35,095 nt of DNA from an uncultured Acidimicrobiales bacterium (GTDB taxonomy: Bacteria > Actinomycetota > Acidimicrobiia > Acidimicrobiales > SHLQ01), in assembly GCA_937922235.1 (NCBI GenBank), contig CAKZVC010000009.1:1-35095 (forward strand). Direction: 5' to 3'. The notes beneath the pieces were generated by a model. That model was given only the letters and a program-made list of their open reading frames with translations. It searched no databases and had not been told where the DNA came from. The position numbers and the translations under genes were made by a program. This document shows, one piece after another, positions 1-7,535 of the stretch (its first letter is position 1; every line of letters starts with the position of its first letter).

Positions 1-82
1 CCGCCATGTCGTTGCCCTCACCAGTCGTGAACTCGTGACGAACCCCAACTCCGGGCAGCTTGGTCTCTCGAACTTCGGTCAT
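1..82 (-). CDS. Cation:proton antiporter regulatory subunit (KhtT/TrkA-C type), N-terminal fragment
   Basis: The ATG lies at 82-80 on the minus strand and the frame stays open to the window edge, so only the first 27 residues are visible. They begin MTEVRETKLPGVGVRHEFTT. The 'ETxLPGVGxRxEF' pattern is typical of the N-terminus of cytosolic regulatory subunits of potassium/proton antiporters (KhtT-like, with a TrkA-C domain downstream), which gate a membrane CPA-family antiporter subunit. The antiporter would be expected further left, outside the window. The family call rests on a short stretch, so it is likely but not certain. The gene is transcribed away from the lipoprotein gene that starts at 255. 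Confidence 0.6.
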   Translation of the reverse strand, partial: MTEVRETKLPGVGVRHEFTTGEGNDMA

Positions 83-133
83 GCGTTCACTCTAGGGAAT
101 TGGCGCACGCAACGATGTTCGAATCTGTCAGAT

Positions 134-216
134 CACTGCCACGTGCAGCTGGCACGGTTATGTCCGTGGCAGTGGACTGCCAAGTTCGGGCAGACCTGGA
201 ACTGCCACGGTTGACA
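134..216. promoter_or_regulatory. Intergenic repeat cluster with a -35-like hexamer
   Basis: The 172-bp gap between the divergent genes holds three copies of ACTGCCACG: forward at 135-143, inverted at 165-173 and forward at 201-209. The first two form a 10-bp perfect inverted repeat (CACTGCCACG at 134-143, CGTGGCAGTG at 165-174). The third copy is followed at once by TTGACA (211-216), a consensus -35. No convincing -10 box was found at the right distance. The arrangement looks like operator sites controlling the lipoprotein at 255 and/or the antiporter subunit. The regulator is unknown. Confidence 0.4.
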
Positions 217-254
217 GATCGTCAGAGAAGTATCGCAACCTAAAGGATCTTGCA

Positions 255-1088
255 ATGAAACGGATCACCACTTACCTCCTATTTGTGCTCGTTGGTTGTT
301 TCACGACCCTCACCGCATGCGGTGGTGAGCCTGGCGACGAACTCTCAATTCCCTATGACGTGTTGGCCGAGGGACTCTCTGTTGGCGAGCCTTTCGCGGT
401 CGACGTCATCACGTCGGCGGCCGAACTGGCGTCACTGGATGTTGCTGCCGAGGAGCCCGACTTCAGCTCATCGGTTGTCTTCGTCTTTACGCTTGCTGAG
501 TCGAGTTCGCCCAACTGTCAACTTCAACCCATGAGCGAGTTGCGCTTTCACGTCCCGGAGGGACGGCTCTACCCGACCGTACCCATGCTTGGTGAGGTCG
601 AGAACATTGGCGAGTTCGGTTGCGAAGGCGATGCGAACCCGCATCGGGTCATCATCTCAGTTGACCGAGACGACTTGCCGGAAACTTCGTTCTCGGCATG
701 GATTGGGCCCGACCGACCCCCATCGTGCTGTGAGGACAACGTCGTCCACTTTGCCGCTGGCGAATTGACGACTCCAGGGGCTGAGTTTCCAGCACTCGCT
801 GCAGACGGTGCGATCCCGATTGGCGAAACACGGATCGCGTATGACGTATCCACACACTGCGGCATAAATCCGTTTGCTCGCACTATCGACGGGTCATCCT
901 GGCTGGCGGCTGATCCGTCAGTGATGAGCGGTATCGACCCGATGCCAGATGGCTGGACGTCGAGCGATTCTCAGCGCATCGATCTCGTGATTGAACGGAC
1001 AGGTGATGATGATCTGACTATCACTGCCGTCGATACAGATGTGTCGATCGATTATGTCCGCTCAAGCGAGACCTTCGGATGTGACTGA
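255..1088 (+). CDS. Hypothetical lipoprotein
   Basis: The 277-residue protein has a classical type II signal peptide: a short basic start (MKR), a hydrophobic stretch and the lipobox LTAC, with the acylated cysteine at residue 22. It is therefore predicted to be anchored on the outer face of the cytoplasmic membrane. An AAAGGA ribosome binding site lies 7 bases upstream of the ATG, which supports this start. The mature part is acidic and contains several cysteines (for example PSCCED and a C-terminal FGCD) that could form disulfides. I recognise no family and no enzyme motif. It stands alone, convergent with the enoyl-CoA hydratase-like gene, with only 13 bp between their stop codons. Confidence 0.75.
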   Translation: MKRITTYLLFVLVGCFTTLTACGGEPGDELSIPYDVLAEGLSVGEPFAVDVITSAAELASLDVAAEEPDFSSSVVFVFTLAESSSPNCQLQPMSELRFHVPEGRLYPTVPMLGEVENIGEFGCEGDANPHRVIISVDRDDLPETSFSAWIGPDRPPSCCEDNVVHFAAGELTTPGAEFPALAADGAIPIGETRIAYDVSTHCGINPFARTIDGSSWLAADPSVMSGIDPMPDGWTSSDSQRIDLVIERTGDDDLTITAVDTDVSIDYVRSSETFGCD

Positions 1089-1101
1089 CCGGTGCGGACT
1101 G

Positions 1102-1857
1102 CTACTTGCGAGTGAAGTTGCGAGGGCGCTTCTCGAGAAACGCGTTGATGGCTTCCTGGTGATCTTCGGTTCCGGCGAGCGTGCCAAAGAGCTCGGTCAT
1201 GAGCTCGCGGTGCTTGTCTCCATCCATTTCGGCGGCTGAGGCGAGCGCAGTCTTGTTGGCCTCGACGGCGAGCGGCGCCTTTCGTGCGATGCTCTCAGCG
1301 ATCGCCATTGCGGCGCCGAAGGGTTGCTCGTCGACGACAGATATCAGCCCCCACGATTCGGCGAGCTTTGCGTCGAAGCGATCGCCGGTGAACAACATGA
1401 GGCGGGCACGGGTATCGCCAACCGCATGGACCAGCGACTGCACGCTTGCGACCAATCCCATGTTGATGCCCGAGGCGGAGAAGGTGGCCTCGGGTGACGC
1501 GATGCGAATGTCGCAGGCCAGCGCGAGTTCGAGGCCACCACCGTGGGAAGGTCCGTCGATTGCGGCAATGACCGGAACCCGACAGTTGCGAATTGCTTGG
1601 GCGGCGTCGGCGACGATCGTGAGCATCATGGCCGGGTCGTCCTGTGGTTCAGTCAGGACTCGAATGTCGGCCCCGGCACAGAATCGGCCCTTCCCGCCCT
1701 CGATCACGATGGAGCGAACGTCGAGGTCGGCGGACGCCGCGGCAACCGCGTCACGAAGCTCAGCCCAGTCACCGGGCGGCAGTGCATTCACCGGTGCCCG
1801 ATCGACACCGATGGTGGCGATTCCGTTCTCGACGGTTGTAGAGATCGCAGACGTCAT
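1102..1857 (-). CDS. Enoyl-CoA hydratase/isomerase (crotonase) family protein
   Basis: The protein has about 251 residues, a normal crotonase length. The oxyanion-hole segments are clear: RFCAGADI and then SHGGGLELALACD, whose Glu corresponds to the first catalytic glutamate (Glu144 of rat hydratase). At the place of the second catalytic glutamate (family 'PEI.LG') the sequence reads SGINMG, so that Glu is replaced by Gly. The enzyme may therefore be an isomerase, hydrolase or lyase of the superfamily rather than a true hydratase. It is expected to bind acyl-CoA thioesters in the cytosol. The start is uncertain: an in-frame ATG at 1872 adds MYGRA, but the alignment with the family begins near MTSAIS at 1857. 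It is divergent from the aminotransferase gene. Confidence 0.85.
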   Translation of the reverse strand: MTSAISTTVENGIATIGVDRAPVNALPPGDWAELRDAVAAASADLDVRSIVIEGGKGRFCAGADIRVLTEPQDDPAMMLTIVADAAQAIRNCRVPVIAAIDGPSHGGGLELALACDIRIASPEATFSASGINMGLVASVQSLVHAVGDTRARLMLFTGDRFDAKLAESWGLISVVDEQPFGAAMAIAESIARKAPLAVEANKTALASAAEMDGDKHRELMTELFGTLAGTEDHQEAINAFLEKRPRNFTRK

Positions 1858-1919
1858 CGCGCGACCGTACATCTAGATGCGTCATGGCGAAAGCCGTTCG
1901 AACCGAGTACAAATAGGCG

Positions 1920-2945
1920 ATGAGCGAGAAGCAAGATCCATTCAGCGCACCGTTTGGCACCCTCTTCGGCGACAAGATGGCAGTGGCCACCTACGTCGAC
2001 GGCGAATATGACTACCCCGGCGCTGCGGTGCCGCTCGAGAACTTCTCGCTTCACCCAGGAACCCACGTGCTGCACTACGCAAGCGAGTGCTTCGAAGGGT
2101 TGAAGGCACATCGTCAGGCCGACGGCTCGGTCGCGATCTTCCGGCTCGACGATTCGGTCCACCGAATGATCAACAGCATTGCGAAGCTGCGGATGGTTCC
2201 ACCTTCGTTTGAGATGTTGCGTCAGCTGATCGTCGACGCCACGACGGCCAACGCTTCCTTCACGCCCGACCCTCCCGGCTCGCTGTACATCCGACCGACG
2301 TTCATCGGGACTGCAGCGAACATCGGTGCTGCTGCTACCCCAAGTAGCGAGGCGATGCTGTACTGCATCAACTCGCCGGTTGGCGACTACTTCGCCGGTG
2401 GCATCCGTCCGCTCACGCTGTTCATCGAGACCACGATGCCGCGCACCACGCCGCAGTTCGGCTCGGTCAAGAGTGGCGCCAACTACGTCATGGCGCTCGG
2501 CCCAACGCTCGACGCCAAGCGCGACCACGTTGCTGATCAGGTGCTGTTCGCGAGCGGTGATGACATCACCGAAACCGGTGCCGCCAACTTCTTCCTCTGC
2601 GACTCCGAGCGACTCATAACCCGCAACCTCGACGATTCGTTCCTCCACGGCATCACCCGCAAGTCGATCATCCAGATAGCAAAGGACATGGGCCTGACAG
2701 TTGAAGAGCGGTCGATCCCGGTCGCCGAGCTCAAAGCGTTTGCCGAGCACGGTGAACTGTTCTTGTCGGGAACCGCGGCGGTTATCGCTCCGGTCGGCAA
2801 CGTCATCACCCACGGCGAACACATTCAGATCGGCGACGGCCAGCCTGGGCCAACCACGCTCAAGCTTCGTGAAGCCCTCACCGACATCCAGACCGGCAAG
2901 GCCGAAGACGTTCACGGGTGGCTCACACCCCTCGAAAGTGCCTAG
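1920..2945 (+). CDS. ilvE: Branched-chain amino acid aminotransferase
   Basis: This 341-residue fold-type IV PLP enzyme matches bacterial branched-chain aminotransferases throughout. Visible landmarks are the N-terminal YASECFEGLKAHR segment, the PLP-lysine region GSVKSGANYVMAL, the ITETGAANFF loop, and the cofactor phosphate-binding stretch FLSGTAAVIAPVG near the C-terminus. It interconverts Leu, Ile and Val with their 2-oxo acids, using 2-oxoglutarate/glutamate. This is the last step of branched-chain amino acid synthesis and the first of their breakdown. Length and motif order are normal. No strong ribosome binding site precedes the ATG. The gene is followed by a lipoprotein gene with its own good ribosome binding site. 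Confidence 0.92.
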   Translation: MSEKQDPFSAPFGTLFGDKMAVATYVDGEYDYPGAAVPLENFSLHPGTHVLHYASECFEGLKAHRQADGSVAIFRLDDSVHRMINSIAKLRMVPPSFEMLRQLIVDATTANASFTPDPPGSLYIRPTFIGTAANIGAAATPSSEAMLYCINSPVGDYFAGGIRPLTLFIETTMPRTTPQFGSVKSGANYVMALGPTLDAKRDHVADQVLFASGDDITETGAANFFLCDSERLITRNLDDSFLHGITRKSIIQIAKDMGLTVEERSIPVAELKAFAEHGELFLSGTAAVIAPVGNVITHGEHIQIGDGQPGPTTLKLREALTDIQTGKAEDVHGWLTPLESA

Positions 2946-3040
2946 CTGAACGAGGTACCCATTTCGTCACCTGCGGGGTGGCGAAATCTCAAGAGATTGC
3001 AGCAACTTCCGATAGTTGGATGACCGTCGGAGGTCCCTAC

Positions 3041-4183
3041 ATGTCTTTGAACGTTGATTTCGCTCGTCGTGCTGCAGCTGGTGCTGCGGTGCTTGGGCTG
3101 CTCGCTACCGCTTGCGGTGGCGGAACTGCCGAACCTGCGGACACCGCGTCGGCAACCACACCGTCGTCGGTACCTGCTGCGACCGATGCAACCAGCGGTG
3201 GCGCTACCGAAGCAGCCGCAACGGATACTCCCGCAGCCGAGAGCCGTCAGGTCCCCGAGACACTCGCCTTTGCATTGAACGCCGCCGAGAACGAGAGCTA
3301 CACCTTCACCCAGGGCCTCGGCATCAACTTCGGCCCAGCCGGTGTGCCATTCCCGCAGACCGAGCCGTACGCGTTTGGTGAGGTCGCCGATGGTCAGACC
3401 CACGTGCGCGTCGACCTTGAGAAGTTCGTTGGTCAGGCAATGTCTAGCCTTGCGAGCTTCGGTCTTGGTCCAGACCTTCCGACCGGACAGTCTTTCGACG
3501 TGTGGATCGACGATTCGACGGTCACCTTGGATCTCCAGAACCTTCCGACGCTCGAATCAGAGGTGGAGGCTGTCGCTAACGGCCCCGTCTCGGTCGACAT
3601 CGCAGCAGTTGACGCTGCTGATTTGAACGCAATCGTCCGACAGTTCGGACAAGGTTCGATCGCGAGCGACCCGAACGCTGTCTTCGATGCGCTCGGCAGC
3701 CTCGAGTCGATGACCGAGAAAGGTGCCGGCTTCCTCGGCACGGAATCGGTCACCGAGTACGTCGCAACCGTGAAGGTCGGCGACTACTACGCAGCTCAGG
3801 GAACCAGCGTCGTGAACCAGCTCGGCATTGTCGAGAGCATCGCGATCGCCGACGAGACGAGCGACGACATCGCACAGATCGTGCCAGCGCTTGAAGAGCT
3901 CGATCTCGACGTATTGGTCGCTATCGACGCCGACGGCCGTGTTCGCAGTGTCGCAAGCGACATGAACGTCACCGAGCTCGTCGTGTCGCTGTTCGCGAAC
4001 TCTCCAGAGCTCGCCGGTGAGGATGGCGCACCCGCTGTTGACCTCGGCGCACTCTTCGGTCCGGATGGACTGCAGATCGTGCTCAGCACCTGGCAGGAGT
4101 TCCACGATTACGGAACCACGACGTTCATCGATGCCCCTGAGGCCGTCGATGTCACCACCGACGTCGACGCGCTCTTCGGCTAG
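3041..4183 (+). CDS. LprG/LppX-like lipoprotein (tentative)
   Basis: The start is placed at the ATG at 3041 because GGAGG lies 7 bases upstream. An in-frame start at 2918 would overlap the aminotransferase and hide the signal peptide. The 380-residue product has a signal peptide ending LATAC, then a low-complexity Ala/Thr/Glu linker and a globular domain. The stretch GFLGTESVTEYVATVKVGDYY recalls the 'GTETV.GV..THY' region of actinobacterial lipid-carrier lipoproteins with a LolA-like fold (LprG/LppX), which suggests a surface lipid or glycolipid carrier role. That assignment is an inference from one segment. The gene converges on the methyltransferase gene, with 15 bp between stops. Confidence 0.7.
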   Translation: MSLNVDFARRAAAGAAVLGLLATACGGGTAEPADTASATTPSSVPAATDATSGGATEAAATDTPAAESRQVPETLAFALNAAENESYTFTQGLGINFGPAGVPFPQTEPYAFGEVADGQTHVRVDLEKFVGQAMSSLASFGLGPDLPTGQSFDVWIDDSTVTLDLQNLPTLESEVEAVANGPVSVDIAAVDAADLNAIVRQFGQGSIASDPNAVFDALGSLESMTEKGAGFLGTESVTEYVATVKVGDYYAAQGTSVVNQLGIVESIAIADETSDDIAQIVPALEELDLDVLVAIDADGRVRSVASDMNVTELVVSLFANSPELAGEDGAPAVDLGALFGPDGLQIVLSTWQEFHDYGTTTFIDAPEAVDVTTDVDALFG

Positions 4184-4198
4184 ATACGGCGCCAGTCG

Positions 4199-4999
4199 CT
4201 AGCTGTTGGCCGCGACGATCAGTCCTTCGGTCAACACAAACTCGGCATTGTCGATCGCGTCTCCGGATGGTTGGAGAAACGCGCGCACGTCATCGCTGGC
4301 GTTGAGCAGGTCATGGAGCAGCCCCGGACGCTCGTTCTCGGGCACGCTCATGTTGTCGACCCAGAACTGAAACCCCATCCGCTTGGGCGCGGTCTCGGCG
4401 TGGGTGACGGACATCCCGGCTGCTCGGCAGAATGCTTCCCATCGATCCATCGATAGCGCTTCGATGTGGCTTGGGTCGCGTCGGCGTTCCCAGTCGTTGT
4501 AGGTCTGGGCCACCGCAGCATCGTCGGGCACGACGTTGTCGACCATTGCGAAGACGCCCGCTGGCCGAAGCACTCGGGCCACTTCGGAAACGAACGTGTC
4601 GGGGTTCGGAAAGTGGTGTGGTGCAATCCGACAGGTGACGAGGTCGAAGGTGTCGTCGTCGAACGGAAGTGATTCAGCGTCGGCTATCTGTGTTGTGACG
4701 TTGTCGAGGCCGAGCTCGTTTGCTCGATCGCTAGCCAATGCAACCATCTCGGGTGTGAGGTCGGTGGCGACGACTGACGCAACGTGCGGGGCGAACGTGA
4801 AGGCGGTGTGTCCTGCCGCCGAAGCCACATCGAGAGCAGCCCAGTCCGACTGTGGCTCAACGAGCTCGACAAGGCGGGCCAGGCTGGCGCCCTTGGCATG
4901 CACAACACTCGTTGCATAGTTGCTGGCGTTCGCACCGAACTGACGTCGGTTGACATCCTTCGCTACAGCATCAGTGACGTTTGGCGGTTCGTGGCTCAT
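4199..4999 (-). CDS. Class I SAM-dependent methyltransferase
   Basis: The protein has 266 residues from the ATG at 4999, chosen because GAGGAG sits just upstream of it; an in-frame start 8 codons earlier has no such site. The Rossmann methyltransferase motifs are clear. Motif I is ALDVASAAGHTAFTFAP, with a Ser-Ala replacing the usual Gly-Thr/Gly. Motif II is VVATDLTPEMVALA, and it is followed by DAESLPFDDDTFDLVTCRIAPHHF and the RVLRPAGVFAMVD strand. This is the UbiE/Methyltransf_11 type of small-molecule methyltransferase. The substrate cannot be read from the sequence. It is divergent from the PIG-L deacetylase gene with 38 bp between the starts, so the two may share regulation. Confidence 0.85.
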   Translation of the reverse strand: MSHEPPNVTDAVAKDVNRRQFGANASNYATSVVHAKGASLARLVELVEPQSDWAALDVASAAGHTAFTFAPHVASVVATDLTPEMVALASDRANELGLDNVTTQIADAESLPFDDDTFDLVTCRIAPHHFPNPDTFVSEVARVLRPAGVFAMVDNVVPDDAAVAQTYNDWERRRDPSHIEALSMDRWEAFCRAAGMSVTHAETAPKRMGFQFWVDNMSVPENERPGLLHDLLNASDDVRAFLQPSGDAIDNAEFVLTEGLIVAANS

Positions 5000-5037
5000 G
5001 GCATCTCCTCGCTTCTCTCTCACCGTAACGTGAAGCT

Positions 5038-5826
5038 ATGAGCCCGCACTTCCTTACCGCTGACGGCCCGATCGACATCCCCGAGCGAGTGCTCGTGATT
5101 GTGGCGCACCCCGACGACATCGACTTCGGTGTGGCTGGCACCGTCGCTCAACTGACCGCAGCTGGCAGCCATGTGGCGTACTGCCTCGTCACGTCAGGCG
5201 AAGCGGGCGAAGACGATATGACCGTGTCGGCGGACGAACTGCGCGAACTGCGTGAAGGTGAGCAGACGGCAGCGGCGGCCAAGGTCGGCGTCGACACGCT
5301 GCACTTCTTGCGTCACCCCGATGGCATGGTCGAGGCAAACATGAAGCTGCGCTGCGACATCTCTCGCATCATCCGCATCGAGAAGCCCGACGTTGTTATC
5401 ACTCAGTCGCCCGAGCGCAACTACGACTCGGTCTACGGCAGCCACCCCGACCACATTGAAACCGCAGAGGCGACGTTGCGCGCCGTGTACCCCGATTCAC
5501 GGAACCCGCGTGCGTTCACCGCAGAGCTCCTCGAGGAGGGGTTCGAGCCGCACATGGTTCCGCACGTGTGGATCGGGTCAACCGAACAGAACCTGTTCGT
5601 CGATATCACCGACTCGTTCGACGTGAAGCTGGAGGCACTGCGCGCCCATCAATCGCAGGTGGCCAAGCGAGATGCCGAGTTCGACCTGTCGAAGCTCATG
5701 CGTGAATGGGGCGAGCGCCTGGCCCACAGCGCGGCAAAGCTCGGTATCGATCACTTCGACAACGCTGAGGCGGGCGACCCGAACAACCGCATTGCCGAGG
5801 GCTACCGAGTTCTCAACACCGCCTAG
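5038..5826 (+). CDS. PIG-L/LmbE family zinc-dependent N-deacetylase
   Basis: This 262-residue protein carries the metal site of the family: AHPDD at residues 23-27 (His24, Asp27) and HPDH at 136-139 (His139). The family deacetylates N-acetylglucosaminyl compounds and related amides. In actinobacteria it includes MshB (mycothiol synthesis) and Mca (mycothiol S-conjugate amidase). The AHPDDID variant differs from the AHPDDE of MshB and Mca, so a specific role in mycothiol is not shown. It probably acts in the cytosol, as there is no signal peptide. A mycothiol-dependent-type enzyme at 31301 makes thiol metabolism plausible in this organism. Confidence 0.88.
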   Translation: MSPHFLTADGPIDIPERVLVIVAHPDDIDFGVAGTVAQLTAAGSHVAYCLVTSGEAGEDDMTVSADELRELREGEQTAAAAKVGVDTLHFLRHPDGMVEANMKLRCDISRIIRIEKPDVVITQSPERNYDSVYGSHPDHIETAEATLRAVYPDSRNPRAFTAELLEEGFEPHMVPHVWIGSTEQNLFVDITDSFDVKLEALRAHQSQVAKRDAEFDLSKLMREWGERLAHSAAKLGIDHFDNAEAGDPNNRIAEGYRVLNTA

Positions 5827-5836
5827 TTCGGCGTTC

Positions 5837-5877
5837 TTCTGAGCATGGTGCACGGTATGCGTGGGTAGCGCTCAGAA
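5837..5877. terminator. Possible hairpin between convergent genes
   Basis: An 8-bp perfect inverted repeat (TTCTGAGC at 5837-5844, GCTCAGAA at 5870-5877) with a 25-base loop sits between the convergent deacetylase and sodX genes. There is no U-tract after the stem for the rightward transcript, so it is not a classical intrinsic terminator. The position is the main argument for it. Confidence 0.35.
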
Positions 5878-5896
5878 AAACGTCAGATGTCACTTA

Positions 5897-6286
5897 CTAG
5901 TTCACGACGACGGCAACGACCTTGCCGGTGATCAGCTCGAACGGCACGATGCCGAACCGACGCGAGTCGGCAGCACCGGCATCGGCGTTATCGCTGCGCA
6001 AGTAGGCGCCTTCGTTGGTGGTGAATTCGACGCGCTTGATGATCTCGAGCTCGGGTTGCTGAGGGTGTCGTGCCACGACGATGTCAAGGTCGGCCGGTGT
6101 GCTGTGTGTGTAGGCCCGAGGGTCGACGAGCACAACGATTCCCTCGGTCAATGTGGGCTCCATCGACGGCCCCACCACTCGAACCCGTCGCCGACGACGA
6201 AGGATCCACCGCACCAGGTCAGGGGTGCTTGCGGTTGGAAGTTGGGGAGAGTGGGGCGAGCTCATCGACGAGACCGAAAACGGCAA
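5897..6286 (-). CDS. sodX: Nickel-type superoxide dismutase maturation protease
   Basis: This small (129-residue) signal-peptidase-like protein of the S24/S26 serine protease clan has the Ser/Lys dyad. The serine is in VVGPSMEPTL and the lysine is in IIKRVEF, followed by a conserved SDNADAGAADSRRFG segment typical of S26 peptidases. It lacks the N-terminal membrane anchor of housekeeping signal peptidases. It lies 49 bp downstream of sodN on the same strand, and this pairing is the hallmark of the protease that cuts the SodN leader to free the nickel-binding N-terminal histidine. The start is a TTG at 6286. An ATG at 6265 is an alternative, and neither has a clear ribosome binding site. Confidence 0.88.
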   Translation of the reverse strand: MPFSVSSMSSPHSPQLPTASTPDLVRWILRRRRRVRVVGPSMEPTLTEGIVVLVDPRAYTHSTPADLDIVVARHPQQPELEIIKRVEFTTNEGAYLRSDNADAGAADSRRFGIVPFELITGKVVAVVVN

Positions 6287-6314
6287 CGGGCGCCCGACCG
6301 AAGTCGAGCGCCCG
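6287..6314. promoter_or_regulatory. Hairpin between sodN and sodX
   Basis: A 7-bp GC stem (CGGGCGC at 6287-6293, GCGCCCG at 6308-6314) with a 14-base loop fills most of the sodN-sodX gap. It could be an attenuator or RNA stabiliser that gives more SodN than SodX. This is an inference from position and structure only. Confidence 0.35.
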
Positions 6315-6335
6315 GTTGCACGAAGTTCGAATGAC

Positions 6336-6788
6336 TTAGCTTGCGGTTACCCAAGCGTCGTCACGGCCCTTGGTGGCCCAGAAGATGTTGTGGATCTCTT
6401 CCACAGCTGCGAGGAGCTTGGTGGATACCTCAACGCTGCAGTGAACCTTGGCTTCGGAGCAGAGCTTCGCTGCGTTCCAAAAGGTGGTGTGAAGATCGGG
6501 GTATGCCTCGAGATGTGGTGGCTTGAAGTAGTCGGTCCAGAGAACGAGAAGCTCTTCCTTTGCGAGGTGAGCCTGCTGCTCCTTGATCGCGATGTAGCGA
6601 GACTGGGTGTTCTGCGCTTCAAGCGTGGTGGCCGGACCAGCGTCGACGAGCTTCTTGGTCATCGACAAAACAGCTTCTGCAGCAACGCGTGCTGAGGCTG
6701 GGTCGTAGACGCCACACGGGCCGTCGCAGTGAGCGCTGACTTCGTCGGCGGGGAGACGGTTGGCAACTGCTGCCATGACGTTGAACAT
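6336..6788 (-). CDS. sodN: Superoxide dismutase, nickel type
   Basis: The protein has 150 residues from the ATG at 6788, chosen because AAAGGA lies about 8 bases upstream. It carries the diagnostic nickel hook HCDGPCGVYD at residues 20-29. His20, Cys21 and Cys25 would be His1, Cys2 and Cys6 of the mature enzyme, which binds nickel and converts superoxide to oxygen and hydrogen peroxide. The first 19 residues (ending DEVSA) are the leader removed by SodX, whose gene follows. The rest (VLSMTKKLVDAG, IKEQQAHLAKEELLVLWTDYFKPPH) matches the four-helix bundle of the family. NiSODs are typical of actinobacteria, cyanobacteria and marine bacteria. No iron or manganese SOD is seen here. Confidence 0.96.
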   Translation of the reverse strand: MFNVMAAVANRLPADEVSAHCDGPCGVYDPASARVAAEAVLSMTKKLVDAGPATTLEAQNTQSRYIAIKEQQAHLAKEELLVLWTDYFKPPHLEAYPDLHTTFWNAAKLCSEAKVHCSVEVSTKLLAAVEEIHNIFWATKGRDDAWVTAS

Positions 6789-6881
6789 TTTCGTGTCCTT
6801 TTGTTGAACGTGAACGTGCACGCACTCTAGTGCTGCAATTTCTGCGGTGCTCGGTCCATCGGCGAGAGCTACGGTCGGTGG

Positions 6882-7517
6882 ATGGCCATCATTCATCAAG
6901 CAACCTTGTCTCCGTCGAAGCTCGACGTGCTCTCGAAGTACATCGCTGCGTGGCCGGCGCTGAGCGAACACGTCGGCAGCGACCTCGAGCAGGTCGGTGC
7001 GTACCGTTTCGACGATCCTGCTGGGCAGGTTGGCATCGAGACGCACATCCTTAAGACCACTGATGGTTCCCACCTCCAGGTGCCGCTCGTGTACCGCAAC
7101 GACGAGATGCCCGAAGCCGCCGATTGGTTCGTTGGGACGATGGAGCACTCAGTGCTCGGCACGCGCTGGGTCTACGACGCCTGCTTCGATGCCATCTATC
7201 TCAACGAGCTCGTTCGCGTGATCCTCACCGGTGATGTGGAAGCCGCCGAAATCGTCGAGACGCCCGAAGGCAAGGTGCCTCGGGCGACCACGGTGCAGGT
7301 CCGAGGCAGCGGTGAAAGTGAAGCATCAATCGAAGTCTCGCCCGACGTCAGCCCAGTGCGAAGCGATGCTCAAACAGTCGTCGACGTTGGCGAGTTCGTC
7401 GTGATGATCCCGCATGTGCTCGAAGAAGGCGTGCCGACCACCGAGCTGTCGTTGAGCGGGGTTTGGGCTGGCCGCGGTGAGGCCATCACACTCGCAAGGA
7501 TGGTTCGCTCCGGGTAG
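6882..7517 (+). CDS. Maltokinase N-terminal cap-like domain protein (CG0192 type)
   Basis: The 211-residue protein has the layout of a small actinobacterial family annotated as maltokinase N-terminal cap-like (CG0192-type). It has an N-terminal MAIIHQATLSPSKLDVLSKY segment, then FDDPAGQVGIETHIL, VPLVYRNDEM, and a strongly typical GTMEHSVLGTRWVYDACFD. In maltokinase this cap domain precedes the kinase lobes. Here the kinase part is absent, as is usual for this stand-alone family, whose function is unknown. The C-terminal half is a probable beta-rich domain. The gene is divergent from sodN (93 bp between starts) and is followed immediately by a secreted-protein gene. Confidence 0.72.
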   Translation: MAIIHQATLSPSKLDVLSKYIAAWPALSEHVGSDLEQVGAYRFDDPAGQVGIETHILKTTDGSHLQVPLVYRNDEMPEAADWFVGTMEHSVLGTRWVYDACFDAIYLNELVRVILTGDVEAAEIVETPEGKVPRATTVQVRGSGESEASIEVSPDVSPVRSDAQTVVDVGEFVVMIPHVLEEGVPTTELSLSGVWAGRGEAITLARMVRSG

Positions 7518-7535
7518 GTGCAGTACCGTTCAGCT

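Noticed and set aside
1854..2915. 353-codon open frame antisense to the aminotransferase gene
   Set aside because: It mirrors the whole length of a clear ilvE gene, has Arg/Val/Asp-rich composition typical of high-GC antisense frames, and has no recognisable domain.
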